Shown: piece by piece, positions 15,940 to 24,258 of the stretch
Numbering within the stretch: the stretch's first letter is position 1
Layout: each line of letters starts with the position of its first letter
Notes under the pieces: generated by a model
The model's input: the letters and a program-made list of their open reading frames with translations, nothing else
The model's database searches: none
What the model was told of the DNA's origin: nothing
Assembly: GCF_025165795.1 (NCBI RefSeq)
Contig: NZ_JAJAGO010000020.1
Coordinates: forward strand, 62,001 to 126,000
DNA length: 64,000 nt
Source: Streptomyces gossypii
GTDB lineage: Bacteria; Actinomycetota; Actinomycetes; Streptomycetales; Streptomycetaceae
Direction of reading: 5' to 3'
Program-made: the position numbers and the translations under genes

Positions 15940-16866
15940 TTACGTGTCGCAGTCGAGCACGGTGTGGCAGAGGCCGCAGCGGGCGCGTACCCGGCCCCGA
16001 ACCGGGACGCGGATGCGCTGGTGGCAGGTCGGGCAGGGGAAGGAGACGCGTGGCGGGGTGTGCGCGTGGTTCTCGAAGGCGTAGCCCGTCCGCTCCGGGG
16101 CCGGTGCGACGTGGGATCCGTTTGCGGCCGGGGCCAGTGCCAGTCGCCGGTCGCGTGCGTACCGGCGGCGGCCCGACCAGCTGGAGGAGGCCAGTGGCGG
16201 CTGCTCCTCGTCGCGTCGTGCCAGGGCGCGGCCGGCGGTGTACGCCTCGTACGCCTGGGGGCTGGTGAACCAGATCGCCGGGTCCTCGTCGAACAGCGCC
16301 GCTCGCTTGGCCAGGACGTAGCCGAACTCCTCGGGCGTGAGGTAGCCGAACTTCTGGGAGGTGAGCGAGTCCTGCCGGAAGGCGTCGAGCAGCAGCCAGC
16401 CGGAGCCGAGGTAGGCGGCGGCGGTGTCGGTGAGGATCTCGTTGTCGCGGGTGCCGGGGAAGGCGAGGCCGAGGCGGTGCAGGCAAACGTGCATCACCTC
16501 GTGCGCGAGGGCGGCGCCGATGTCGCGGCGGTGGCTCTTGAAGCGGGAGTTCAGCTCGACGAAGTACTCCGGGCCTGCCTCCAGTTCGACATGGGCGGCG
16601 TCCTCCATGTCGCGGAAGTTCACGATCATGCGCGCGTCGGGCAGCCGCAGATGCTGCACCATCACCCGGGCCACACGCTGCACACCCGCGTACAGCTCCT
16701 CGTCGTCGGTGAGTGCCACCTCGTCGGGGGTGATGCTGGCGCTGAAGCTGTGCACGGTGTCGTACGACAACCGTTTGTACAGGGCGGTCACCGCCGCTCG
16801 TACGGTCTCCAGGTGCGGGTAGCCCCGCTCGACCGGGTCGGCGGTGCCGCTGTGCCGCGCGCCCAT
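15940..16866 (-). CDS. Putative zinc metalloprotease with C-terminal zinc ribbon
   Basis: A 308-residue cytoplasmic-looking protein of unknown role. Residues 122-126 form HEVMH, the HExxH zincin motif, in a helix AALAHEVMHVCLHRLGLAF, and a downstream NEILTDTAAAYLG could supply the third ligand, in the manner of M48-like or SprT-like proteases. The end carries CPTC...CGLC with a further histidine/cysteine, a likely zinc ribbon. A YxxPEEFGYVLAKRAAL segment sits between. No signal peptide. The ATG at 16866 follows GGTGGAG at a suitable distance; the frame is open upstream but without better starts. It lies between the broken ABC-2 ATPase and a marR gene, on the same strand as both. Protease activity is inferred from the motif only. 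Confidence 0.75.
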   Translation of the reverse strand: MGARHSGTADPVERGYPHLETVRAAVTALYKRLSYDTVHSFSASITPDEVALTDDEELYAGVQRVARVMVQHLRLPDARMIVNFRDMEDAAHVELEAGPEYFVELNSRFKSHRRDIGAALAHEVMHVCLHRLGLAFPGTRDNEILTDTAAAYLGSGWLLLDAFRQDSLTSQKFGYLTPEEFGYVLAKRAALFDEDPAIWFTSPQAYEAYTAGRALARRDEEQPPLASSSWSGRRRYARDRRLALAPAANGSHVAPAPERTGYAFENHAHTPPRVSFPCPTCHQRIRVPVRGRVRARCGLCHTVLDCDT

Positions 16867-16985
16867 ACGCTCCACCCCCGTCTCTCTGCGTGTGTCCGGA
16901 CCCGCCCGCCCGGTGGCACCGAGGGGGCTTCTCCATCGTCGCACCCGCCCTCGGCCCGGCTTGCCGAGGCTGGCCCGGCGCCTTC

Positions 16986-17459
16986 TCAGTCTCCGGTCGG
17001 CTCGTCCTCGCGCCAGGCCCGCTGCCGCCGGGTGATCTGCCGTAGCAGGCGCTTGAACTCCGTGTAGGAGGCAGCGCCTGCGGCCTCGGCGTGGCGGTGG
17101 TCCATGGCTGCCAGGATGGCGTCCGATCTGGTCATCTGGTCCCGGCCGAGCGCGGTGGGGACCACGAGTTTGGCGCGCCGGTCGGCCGGGTCGGGGCGGC
17201 GTTGGACGTAGCCCAGGGTCTCCAGTTCATCGATGAGCTTGCCGACCACCTGTTTGTGCTGCCCGGAGTGGCGGGCCAGCTCGGTGGCGCGGCTGCCTTC
17301 GGTGTCCAGGTAGGCGAGGACCGCGCCGTGCTGGGGCCGCAGGTCGGGGTGGCCTTGCCGGGCGAGGGTGTCGAAGAGTTCGTCCTGCACGGCGAACAGC
17401 AGACGACCGGTGAGTACTCCCAGGTCGGGGTCCAGTTGCTTGCGTTCACTGCGTCGCAT
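16986..17459 (-). CDS. MarR-family transcriptional regulator
   Basis: A 157-residue winged-helix regulator. The recognition region reads ATELARHSGQHKQVVGKLID, followed by the wing DPADRRAKLVVPTALG with the DxRxK pattern of MarR proteins. Dimerisation helices flank it. The ATG at 17459 follows GAGAGG. It is divergent from a beta-lactamase-fold esterase, with a 150-base AT-rich spacer that holds a direct repeat. By family habit it probably represses itself and the esterase and is released by a small ligand. Confidence 0.9.
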   Translation of the reverse strand: MRRSERKQLDPDLGVLTGRLLFAVQDELFDTLARQGHPDLRPQHGAVLAYLDTEGSRATELARHSGQHKQVVGKLIDELETLGYVQRRPDPADRRAKLVVPTALGRDQMTRSDAILAAMDHRHAEAAGAASYTEFKRLLRQITRRQRAWREDEPTGD

Positions 17460-17484
17460 GGCACCTCTCAGTGTTCTCACGGTG

Positions 17485-17528
17485 GTAAGTAGTAAGTAAT
17501 GTTGACGGTATTCATAGGTGACTATATC
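17485..17528. promoter_or_regulatory. Divergent promoter/operator region, marR and esterase
   Basis: Two perfect head-to-tail GTAAGTA heptamers (17485-17491 and 17492-17498) are followed by TTGACG (17502-17507) and TATATC (17523-17528). The latter two resemble -35 and -10 boxes for the plus-strand esterase, although the 15-base spacing is short. This is the most AT-rich point for kilobases. The heptamers could be the MarR site. Confidence 0.45.
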
Positions 17529-17609
17529 GTTCCCGGCGTCGGAGCGCGAGTGGCGCGAGTGGCGCGGCGCCCGGCGGCGACGGGCCGTCAAGGAAGCGAG
17601 GGGCGGGCA

Positions 17610-18803
17610 ATGGCAGAGGTCAGCAGTGTGCGGGGGACCACCGCGGAGGGTTTCGAGGAAGTCCGGGAGGAGTTCGCCGCCGTACGGGCCGAGGAGGGCG
17701 GGGAGCCGGAGGTCCAGCTCGCGGTGTACCGGCACGGGAAGCAGGTGGTCGACCTCTGGGCGGGGGTGGCGGGCGATTCGCTGCTCGGCCTGTACTCCTC
17801 GGCCAAGGGTGCGGCACATCTGACCGTGGCGCTGCTGGTGCAGGAGGGCGTGCTCGATCTGGACCGCCGAGTCTCCTCCTACTGGCCGGAGTTCGCCGCG
17901 GAGGGCAAGGGGGAAGTCACGCTGCGGGAGCTGCTGGCACACCGCTCCGGGGTGATCGGGGTGGACGGCGGCTTCCGTACGGAGGAGCTTGCGGACGACC
18001 GTCTGATCGCCCGGCGGCTGGCGGGCCAGCGGCCGTTCTGGCGCCCCGGCCAGGCGTACGGCTATCACGCGTTCGTTATCGGCGCCCTCACCGGCGAGGT
18101 CGTCCGGCGGGTCACCGGGCATTCGCTCCAGCAGATCTTCCGGGAACGGATCCAGATCCCCTACGGCATCGACTTCCATCTCGGTCTGCCCGAGGAGCTC
18201 GAAGCACGCTATGTGACGGTGCAGGCGGCGCGAGCGGTGCAGCCGGCGCCGTCCTCGCGGCCGGCGCCCACGCCGGACCCGGACAGCCTCGCCGGCATCG
18301 CCTTCAACCTGCACGCGAGCCCGCCCACCGACCTGGTGGAGTTCGCCAACACCCGCGCGGTGCGGGCGCTGGGCTCCGCTTCGGCCGGCGGGGTGGGGAA
18401 CGCGCGGGGCCTGGCGGCGATGTATGCGGCGGCCATCAGCGAGGTGGACGGCCGGGCGCCGTTGCTCAAGCCGGAGACCGCCGCCGAGTTCGGCAGGGTC
18501 CACTGGAGGGGCACGGACTTGGTCACGGGGGAGCGGGACCATTTCGGCCTCGGCTTCGAGGCGCAGAGCGTGCGGTATCCGCTCCTGAGTGAGGGCGCGT
18601 TCGGTCACAGCGGAGCGGTGGGCGCGCAGGCGTTCGCCGATCCGGCCAGCGGCATCGCGTACAGCTACACGCGCCGCCGGTTCGCCGTGGGTGGGGGAGG
18701 CGGGGCGCAGGAGAACCACCGCTTGGTGGCGGCGGTGCTGCGCGGGGCCGCGCCCTCCGGTCGGCCGCTTCCTCCTGCGTACTCCGAGGCCAAGAAACGG
18801 TAA
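17610..18803 (+). CDS. Beta-lactamase-fold serine hydrolase (family VIII esterase-like)
   Basis: A 397-residue class C beta-lactamase-like enzyme of the esterase EstB/EstA type. The catalytic SxxK is S63-S64-A65-K66 (LYSSAKGAA). A GQAYGYHAF segment stands where the YxN tyrosine lies in this family, and GHSGAVG near the C-terminus replaces the KTG box. There is no signal peptide, so it is probably intracellular and an esterase rather than an antibiotic-destroying lactamase. The ATG at 17610 follows GAGGGGCGGG; the frame is open back to 17499 but those codons lack a ribosome site. It is divergent from the marR gene, its likely regulator. Confidence 0.87.
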   Translation: MAEVSSVRGTTAEGFEEVREEFAAVRAEEGGEPEVQLAVYRHGKQVVDLWAGVAGDSLLGLYSSAKGAAHLTVALLVQEGVLDLDRRVSSYWPEFAAEGKGEVTLRELLAHRSGVIGVDGGFRTEELADDRLIARRLAGQRPFWRPGQAYGYHAFVIGALTGEVVRRVTGHSLQQIFRERIQIPYGIDFHLGLPEELEARYVTVQAARAVQPAPSSRPAPTPDPDSLAGIAFNLHASPPTDLVEFANTRAVRALGSASAGGVGNARGLAAMYAAAISEVDGRAPLLKPETAAEFGRVHWRGTDLVTGERDHFGLGFEAQSVRYPLLSEGAFGHSGAVGAQAFADPASGIAYSYTRRRFAVGGGGGAQENHRLVAAVLRGAAPSGRPLPPAYSEAKKR

Positions 18804-19109
18804 AGTTCTCGGAGTTGGTCCAGTCCAATATGGGGGCCGTAGCTCGGAGGAGGGGTTTCGATCGCCCGATTGGTACGGTCCAAGTCCTCGGATGTGCGTT
18901 GACATGTACGCACGGGGCGGTTGTTCTGAAGGTCTGTACCGCAGCGCAGCGCGTCCGAAGCCCCGCAGTGGCAGGACACGTTCACGCCTCCGTCACCCGC
19001 CATCGGCGTGCGGCGGGCACGCGGACGCGGACCGGCCACGGGGGTGCCCCGATGGCGGCGGCCCCGGCAGGGGCGGGCCGCCTCGCCTCCGCTACCCCCA
19101 AGGAGAGCC
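18804..19109. other. Upstream region of the chitinase gene
   Basis: About 300 bases without a gene. It holds two DasR-like repeats (18815-18828 and 18870-18883) and a TTGACA at 18899-18904 that could be the -35 of the chitinase promoter. The remaining ~180 bases before the GTG would be a long leader, ending in an AGGAGAG ribosome site. Confidence 0.5.
18815..18883. promoter_or_regulatory. Two DasR-like operator sequences
   Basis: TTGGTCCAGTCCAA (18815-18828) and TTGGTACGGTCCAA (18870-18883) are 55 bases apart. The core TGGTCCAGTCCA matches the DasR-responsive element core TGGTCTAGACCA at 10 of 12 bases; the second copy matches at 8. DasR represses chitin-use genes in Streptomyces until glucosamine-6-phosphate rises, which fits the chitinase just downstream. 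They also resemble the direct repeats long described in front of Streptomyces chitinase genes. Confidence 0.65.
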
Positions 19110-21485
19110 GTGTCCCCACCGAGACCCCCACGCTGGTTACGAAGGTCCCCCCGGAGTTCGCCGCACAGACTCCCGCACAGATCGGCCCGCAGAGCGCATC
19201 GGTTCACGACGCCCTTCCGGAGGCGGCTGACCGCCGTGCTCGCCGTGTTCACGCTGGCGCTGGCCGGACTCACCGGGCTGGCCGCCCCGGCGCAGGCCGA
19301 GACCGGGCTCACCGCGACGTTCACCAGCACCGGCAGCGGTTCGTCATGGACCGGCAAGTTCGTCGTCCAGAACAGCACCGCCACCGCCGTGGAGGGCTGG
19401 TCGCTGGAGTTCGACCTGCCGGAGGGGGTGACCGTCAGCGGGCACACCCACGGCACGGCGGAGGTCGACGGCACGCATGTGACCGTGACACCCGCCTACT
19501 ACAACTCGCGGGTGCCCGCGAACCGTTCCACCGAGCCGTACAGCTACCAGTTCCAGTCCTCCGGCCCGATCGGGACGGCAGCCGGCTGTCTGATCAACGG
19601 CGAGAAATGCGACGGCAGCCCGGCCGTACCACCGAAGGCGCCGACCGGGGTCAGCGTCGCCGACAGCACCGCCCACACGGTGAGCCTCCAGTGGAGCGCG
19701 GCAGTCAAGGGCGACTTCCCCGTCACCTCGTACGAGGTGCTGCACGGCGGCACGGTGGTCGGCGCCAGCGCCACCACGGAGGCCACCGTCCGGGAACTTG
19801 AGCCCGCGACGAGTTACGAGTTCACCGTCCGCGCCAAGGACACCCGGGGCAACGTCGGCGCCCCCAGCGGCCCCGTCACCGCGACCACCGTCGATCCGGC
19901 GACCGACCCGGAACCGCCGACGGCGCCCCGGAACCTGCGGGCCGGCGAGGTCACCTCCAGCACCGTGGAACTGAGCTGGGACGCGGCGACGGACAATGAC
20001 CGTGTCGCCGCGTACGACGTCTACCAGGGCGCCGACCTGGCCGCCAGCCTGCCTGCCGACACCCTCACCACCACGCTCAGCGGCCTGGCGCCCGCCACCG
20101 GATACGACTTCACGGTCAAGGCCCGGGACGCGGCCGGCAACGCCTCCCCGGCCAGCAACACCCTGGCCCTCACCACGGACGATCCGGTGGGCGACGGGGG
20201 ATACGCCGAGGTCGGCTACTTCGTGCAGTGGGGCATCTACGGCCGCCAGTACTTCGTCAAGAACCTCGACACCTCCGGGGCGGCGGCCAAGCTCGACGTC
20301 ATCAACTACGCCTTCGGCAACATCGATCCGAAGAACCTCACCTGTCTCAACGGCGTCACCAAGGGCACCACCACCGACCCCCAGGACCCGAACCAGGGCG
20401 ACGGAGCGGGCGACGCCGATGCCGACTACGGCCGGGCCTTCCCTGCTGCCCAGTCCGTGGACGGCGTGGCCGACGACGGCTGGGGCAAGCTGCGCGGCAA
20501 CTTCAACCAGCTCAAGAAGCTCAAGGCCAAGCACCCGCACCTGAAGATCCTGCTCTCGCTGGGCGGGTGGACCTACTCCAAGTACTTCTCGGACGCTGCC
20601 GCGACGGAGGCCTCCCGAGAGAAGTTCGTCAAGTCCTGTGTCGACATGTACATCAAGGGCAACCTGCCCGAGTACAACGGCGCGGGCGGCGAGGGCGTGG
20701 CCGCCGGCATCTTCGACGGCATCGACCTGGACTGGGAGTGGCCCGGTTCCCCCGACGGACACCCCGGCAACCACTGGAGCCCCGAGGACAAGGCGAACAA
20801 CACCGCGCTGATCGCCGAGTTCCGCGAGCAGCTCGACGCGCTGGGCGGCGAGCACAAGCTGCTGACCGCGTTCACCCCGGCCGACCCGAAGAAGATCGAC
20901 GCGGGCTGGGACATCTCCAGGATCTTCGACGATCTCGACTACGCGAACATCCAGGGCTACGACTTCCACGGATCCGGCAGCGACAACTCCTGGGAGCCGA
21001 ACCGCACCGGCCATCAGGCCAACCTCTACCCCGACGAACAGTCGCCGTACGAAACCGACTTCAGCATCGACGGCGCCGTACAGCACTATCTGGACGCGGG
21101 CGTCAGCCCACGGAAGCTCACGTTCGGCTTCCCCTTCTACGGCCGGGGCTGGCAACAGGTCGAGGCTGGGGCCGCCGACGGCGAGTACCAGGGCGCCAAC
21201 GGGGCTGCTCCCGGCCAGTTCCCGGAGGAGGCCGGGATCCGCGGGTACCAGAACATGATCACCGGCGTGCCCGACCTCACCGTCCACCATGACACCGAGT
21301 CCGTGTCCACCTACGGCTATACGGGGCCCGGCGGGCAGTGGTGGTCGTTCGACGACGCCTGGTCCATCAAAAAGAAGACGGAGTACATCAAGTCGAAGGG
21401 CCTGCTCGGCGGGATGATCTGGGAGATGTCCGGTGACACGCCGAACGGCTCCCTGATGAGCGCCCTGCACGGCGGGCTCCAGTAG
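19110..21485 (+). CDS. Secreted chitinase, CBM2 - two FnIII - GH18
   Basis: A 791-residue extracellular chitinase. A long Arg-rich signal peptide ends at AQA (residues 61-63). The chitin/cellulose-binding CBM2-like module (about 64-165) opens LTATFTSTGSGSSWTGKF. Two fibronectin type III linkers follow (about 172-260 and 268-355), then the GH18 catalytic domain (about 370-785). The catalytic motif DGIDLDWE places the acid at Glu543, with Asp539 and Asp541 before it. GH18 enzymes work by substrate-assisted retention. The GTG start follows AGGAGAG; the frame stays open upstream but is only shadow sequence. DasR-like sites lie upstream and a strong hairpin downstream. Confidence 0.95.
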   Translation: MSPPRPPRWLRRSPRSSPHRLPHRSARRAHRFTTPFRRRLTAVLAVFTLALAGLTGLAAPAQAETGLTATFTSTGSGSSWTGKFVVQNSTATAVEGWSLEFDLPEGVTVSGHTHGTAEVDGTHVTVTPAYYNSRVPANRSTEPYSYQFQSSGPIGTAAGCLINGEKCDGSPAVPPKAPTGVSVADSTAHTVSLQWSAAVKGDFPVTSYEVLHGGTVVGASATTEATVRELEPATSYEFTVRAKDTRGNVGAPSGPVTATTVDPATDPEPPTAPRNLRAGEVTSSTVELSWDAATDNDRVAAYDVYQGADLAASLPADTLTTTLSGLAPATGYDFTVKARDAAGNASPASNTLALTTDDPVGDGGYAEVGYFVQWGIYGRQYFVKNLDTSGAAAKLDVINYAFGNIDPKNLTCLNGVTKGTTTDPQDPNQGDGAGDADADYGRAFPAAQSVDGVADDGWGKLRGNFNQLKKLKAKHPHLKILLSLGGWTYSKYFSDAAATEASREKFVKSCVDMYIKGNLPEYNGAGGEGVAAGIFDGIDLDWEWPGSPDGHPGNHWSPEDKANNTALIAEFREQLDALGGEHKLLTAFTPADPKKIDAGWDISRIFDDLDYANIQGYDFHGSGSDNSWEPNRTGHQANLYPDEQSPYETDFSIDGAVQHYLDAGVSPRKLTFGFPFYGRGWQQVEAGAADGEYQGANGAAPGQFPEEAGIRGYQNMITGVPDLTVHHDTESVSTYGYTGPGGQWWSFDDAWSIKKKTEYIKSKGLLGGMIWEMSGDTPNGSLMSALHGGLQ

Positions 21486-21489
21486 TGAA

Positions 21490-21547
21490 GCGCCCCGGCG
21501 GGGGACGACGCGCCCGGCCTCCCGGCGTGTCACCCCTGCCGGGGCGC
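21490..21547 (+). terminator. Hairpin after the chitinase gene
   Basis: GCGCCCCGGC (21490-21499) pairs perfectly with GCCGGGGCGC (21538-21547), and an inner GGGG/CCCC pairing extends the stem. It begins five bases after the chitinase stop. No T-run follows. Confidence 0.6.
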
Positions 21548-21580
21548 CGACCGGAGGGGACGGCATAGGCTTTGCCGACA

Positions 21581-21925
21581 ATGAATGAGATCGACGGGAC
21601 CGACGAGTCCGTACGGGCGCAGCTGGAAGAACTGCGCGACAGCATCGACAACATCGACGCGGCGGTGGTGCACATGCTCGCCGAGCGCTTCAAGTGCACG
21701 CAGCGCGTCGGGCGGCTCAAGGCGGAGCATCGGCTGCCCCCGGCCGATCCGTCGCGCGAGGCGCGCCAGATCACCCGGCTGCGGGAGCTGGCCGAGAACG
21801 CCAAGCTGGATCCGGCGTTCGCCGAGAAGCTGCTGAACTTCGTCATCGCCGAGGTCATCCGGCACCACGAGACGATCGCCAGGGAGCCGGTACCCGGCGC
21901 CGCGGACGAGGGCCGCGACGGCTGA
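21581..21925 (+). CDS. Chorismate mutase (AroQ type)
   Basis: A 114-residue all-helical chorismate mutase that turns chorismate into prephenate for phenylalanine and tyrosine synthesis. Family residues are visible in order: LEELRDSIDNIDAAVVHMLAER, then the conserved Arg-x-x-x-Gln-Arg region FKCTQRVGRLKAEH, and EARQITRLRELA in the last helices. The ATG at 21581 is preferred; an in-frame TTG at 21572 is better spaced from GGAGGGG (21553-21559). It faces the pyruvate kinase gene tail to tail, with a shared hairpin between. Confidence 0.92.
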   Translation: MNEIDGTDESVRAQLEELRDSIDNIDAAVVHMLAERFKCTQRVGRLKAEHRLPPADPSREARQITRLRELAENAKLDPAFAEKLLNFVIAEVIRHHETIAREPVPGAADEGRDG

Positions 21926-21952
21926 AGTACCGGCTGTAGCCACGGCTGTAGC

Positions 21953-21979
21953 GACGGCTCCCGCCTGGCGGGGGCCGTC
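21953..21979. terminator. Bidirectional hairpin between chorismate mutase and pyk
   Basis: GACGGC (21953-21958) pairs with GCCGTC (21974-21979), and an inner CCCGCC/GGCGGG pairing makes one long stem. It lies between convergent genes and overlaps the last two bases of the pyk stop codon, so it can end both transcripts. Confidence 0.55.
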
Positions 21980-23411
21980 AGCGGCGGGAGTCGTCCTCGC
22001 CGATGTGGTGCACATGGACCAGGTTGGTCGTACCGGGGACGCCGGGCGGCGACCCCGCCGTGATCACCACGATGTCGCCCTTCTCGCAGCGGCCGATCTT
22101 GAGCAGCTGCTCGTCGACCTGGTCGATCATCTCGTCGGTCGTCTGCACCGTCGGCCCCAGGAACGTCTCCACGCCCCAGGTCAGATTGAGCTGCGAGCGG
22201 GTCGCCGCGTCCGGGGTGAAGGCGAGGACCGGGATCGGCGAGCGGTAGCGGGCCAGCCGGCGGACCGTGTCGCCGGACTGCGTGAAGGCGACGAGGAACC
22301 GGGCGCCGAGGAAGTCGCCCATCTCCGCGGCAGCCCGCGCCACCGCGCCGCCCTGGGTGCGCGGCTTGCTGCGCTCGGTGAGTCCGGGCAGGCCCTTGGC
22401 CAGCATGTCCTCCTCGGCCGCTGTGACGATCCGGCTCATCGTGCGGACCGTCTCCACCGGATAGTGGCCCACGCTGGTCTCGCCCGACAGCATCACCGCG
22501 TCGGTGCCGTCCATCACCGCGTTCGCCACATCAGAGGCTTCGGCGCGGGTCGGACGGGAGGCGTCGATCATCGACTCCAGCATCTGCGTCGCCACGATCA
22601 CCGGCTTGGCCATGCGCTTGGCCAGCTTGACCGCCCGCTTCTGGACCATCGGCACGGCCTCCAGCGGCATCTCCACGCCGAGATCGCCGCGCGCGACCAT
22701 GAGTCCGTCGAAGGCGTCCACGATCGACTCGAGGTTCGCCACCGCCTGCGGCTTCTCGATCTTGGCGATCACCGGGATCCGGCGCCCCTCCTCCTTCATC
22801 ACCCGGTGCACCTCGCGGATGTCGTCGCCGCTGCGCACGAAGGAGAGCGCGATCAGGTCGGCTCCCATCCGCAGTGCCCAGCGCAGGTCCTCGACGTCCT
22901 TCTCGCTGAGCGCGGGCACCGAGACCGCGACACCGGGCAGGTTGAGGCCCTTGTGATCGGAGACCATGCCGCCCTCGATCACCCTGGTGCGCACCAGCGG
23001 CCCCTCGACCGCCTCCACCTCCAGCGTGACCCGGCCGTCGTCCACGAGGATGCGCTCACCCGGGGTGACGTCCGAGGCCAGACCGTCGTACGTGGTGCCG
23101 CAGCAGGTCCGGTCGCCCTCCATCTCCTGCACGGTGATCGCGAACTCGTCACCGCGTTCAAGGAGTACTGGACCTTCACGGAAACGCCCGAGCCGAATCT
23201 TCGGACCTTGAAGGTCGGCGAGCACTCCCACGCTGCGGCCGGTCTCCTCGGACGCCCGGCGGACCCGCTCGTAACGCGCCTCGTGCTCGGTATGCGTGCC
23301 ATGGCTGAGATTGAGCCTGGCCACGTCCATACCCGCCTCGACAAGCGCTTTGATCTGCTCGAACGAATCCGTGGCGGGGCCCAGTGTACTGACGATCTTT
23401 GCTCGGCGCAT
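21978..23411 (-). CDS. pyk: Pyruvate kinase
   Basis: A 477-residue glycolytic enzyme converting phosphoenolpyruvate and ADP to pyruvate and ATP. It opens RRAKIVSTLGPA and carries the barrel motifs ARLNLSHG, VIAKIEKPQA (with the active-site lysine), the metal-binding MVARGDLGVEM and VATQMLESM. The C-terminal allosteric domain is complete. The ATG at 23411 starts right where similarity begins; no strong ribosome site precedes it. The upstream 130 bases are relatively AT-rich and should hold its promoter. Confidence 0.97.
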   Translation of the reverse strand: MRRAKIVSTLGPATDSFEQIKALVEAGMDVARLNLSHGTHTEHEARYERVRRASEETGRSVGVLADLQGPKIRLGRFREGPVLLERGDEFAITVQEMEGDRTCCGTTYDGLASDVTPGERILVDDGRVTLEVEAVEGPLVRTRVIEGGMVSDHKGLNLPGVAVSVPALSEKDVEDLRWALRMGADLIALSFVRSGDDIREVHRVMKEEGRRIPVIAKIEKPQAVANLESIVDAFDGLMVARGDLGVEMPLEAVPMVQKRAVKLAKRMAKPVIVATQMLESMIDASRPTRAEASDVANAVMDGTDAVMLSGETSVGHYPVETVRTMSRIVTAAEEDMLAKGLPGLTERSKPRTQGGAVARAAAEMGDFLGARFLVAFTQSGDTVRRLARYRSPIPVLAFTPDAATRSQLNLTWGVETFLGPTVQTTDEMIDQVDEQLLKIGRCEKGDIVVITAGSPPGVPGTTNLVHVHHIGEDDSRR

Positions 23412-23542
23412 ACGTCGAGCTTAGGACTTACCAGTCAGTAGAGAACTGTGGAGAGGTAACTGTCCAACGTCCTTCTGATGAAAGGCTGTTGACAACTAAT
23501 AAACTGGGCGGGCCCCCGCTCCGATGAGCACTTCGCAGACCT

Positions 23543-24238
23543 TCAGAGGACCGGAGGATGCATCGTGAAGCGCGCGTTGACGCGTGCGTACACAGTCTGC
23601 CGCTCGGGCTCCAGATCCAGCTGCGGAGGGGGCGCGCCGGCCCCGCCGGGGGCTGCCGCACGGCCCAGGCCGCCGGGCGCCGCGGGCATCATCGGCGGCC
23701 CCTCCGCGTCCAAGTCCGCCAACTCCACCAGCGCCGCCAACTCCGTGCCCAGTGCGCCCGCGTACTCCCGCGCGCGCGTCACCGCCTCGCGCACCGCCTG
23801 CTGGCGGGCCTGCGCGTACACCGGGGAATCGGGCCGCAGACTCCACCACGGCCCGGACACCCGGGTCAGCTCCAGATCGCCGAGCCGCGTGGTCAGCTCA
23901 CCGAGGACGGCGAAGTCGGCAAGGACGGCGGACACCTGCACCCGCCCGTGGTAGGCGTGCACCCGCTCGCGGCGACCGCCCTCGGTGAGCTGCGGGGTGA
24001 TGCTGACGGAGCCCGTCTCCAGCTTCTCCACCGCCTCGCCGTAGCTCTTGACCAGATCCAGCACCTGCGTGTTGCGCCGGGTGAGATCACCGAGCGCCGC
24101 ACGCTGGCCGGTGCCCCGAGCGGTGACGATGATCCAGATCCGGGCGATCTCCGGTTCGACCTCCAGCCGGGCCTCACCCCGCACGGCGATCCTGGGGGCG
24201 GCGGGGGTTCCGTAGGGGACGGGCTGCTCGGCGTTCAT
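23543..24238 (-). CDS. SIMPLE domain (DUF541) protein
   Basis: A 231-residue protein of the SIMPLE/DUF541 family, found widely in bacteria with no agreed biochemical role (some members sit in the periplasm and affect oxidative stress). The domain spans nearly the whole chain: PRIAVRGEARLEVEPEIARI, EAVEKLETGSVSITPQL, GRVQVSAVLADFAVLGEL and ARQQAVREAVTRAREYAGAL. There is no signal peptide, so this member appears cytoplasmic. A Gly/Ala/Pro-rich stretch precedes the last strand. The ATG at 24238 follows GGGAG; a GTG at 24262 in the same frame is the alternative. It lies 20 bases after the desB-like gene on the same strand, so it may be cotranscribed. Confidence 0.85.
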   Translation of the reverse strand: MNAEQPVPYGTPAAPRIAVRGEARLEVEPEIARIWIIVTARGTGQRAALGDLTRRNTQVLDLVKSYGEAVEKLETGSVSITPQLTEGGRRERVHAYHGRVQVSAVLADFAVLGELTTRLGDLELTRVSGPWWSLRPDSPVYAQARQQAVREAVTRAREYAGALGTELAALVELADLDAEGPPMMPAAPGGLGRAAAPGGAGAPPPQLDLEPERQTVYARVNARFTMHPPVL

Positions 24239-24258
24239 CGGGGACTCCCTCGTCGTCG

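Noticed and set aside
17610..18803. Annotation as an antibiotic-resistance beta-lactamase
   Set aside because: SxxK is present but the KTG box is replaced and there is no signal peptide; an esterase or peptidase-like role is likelier.
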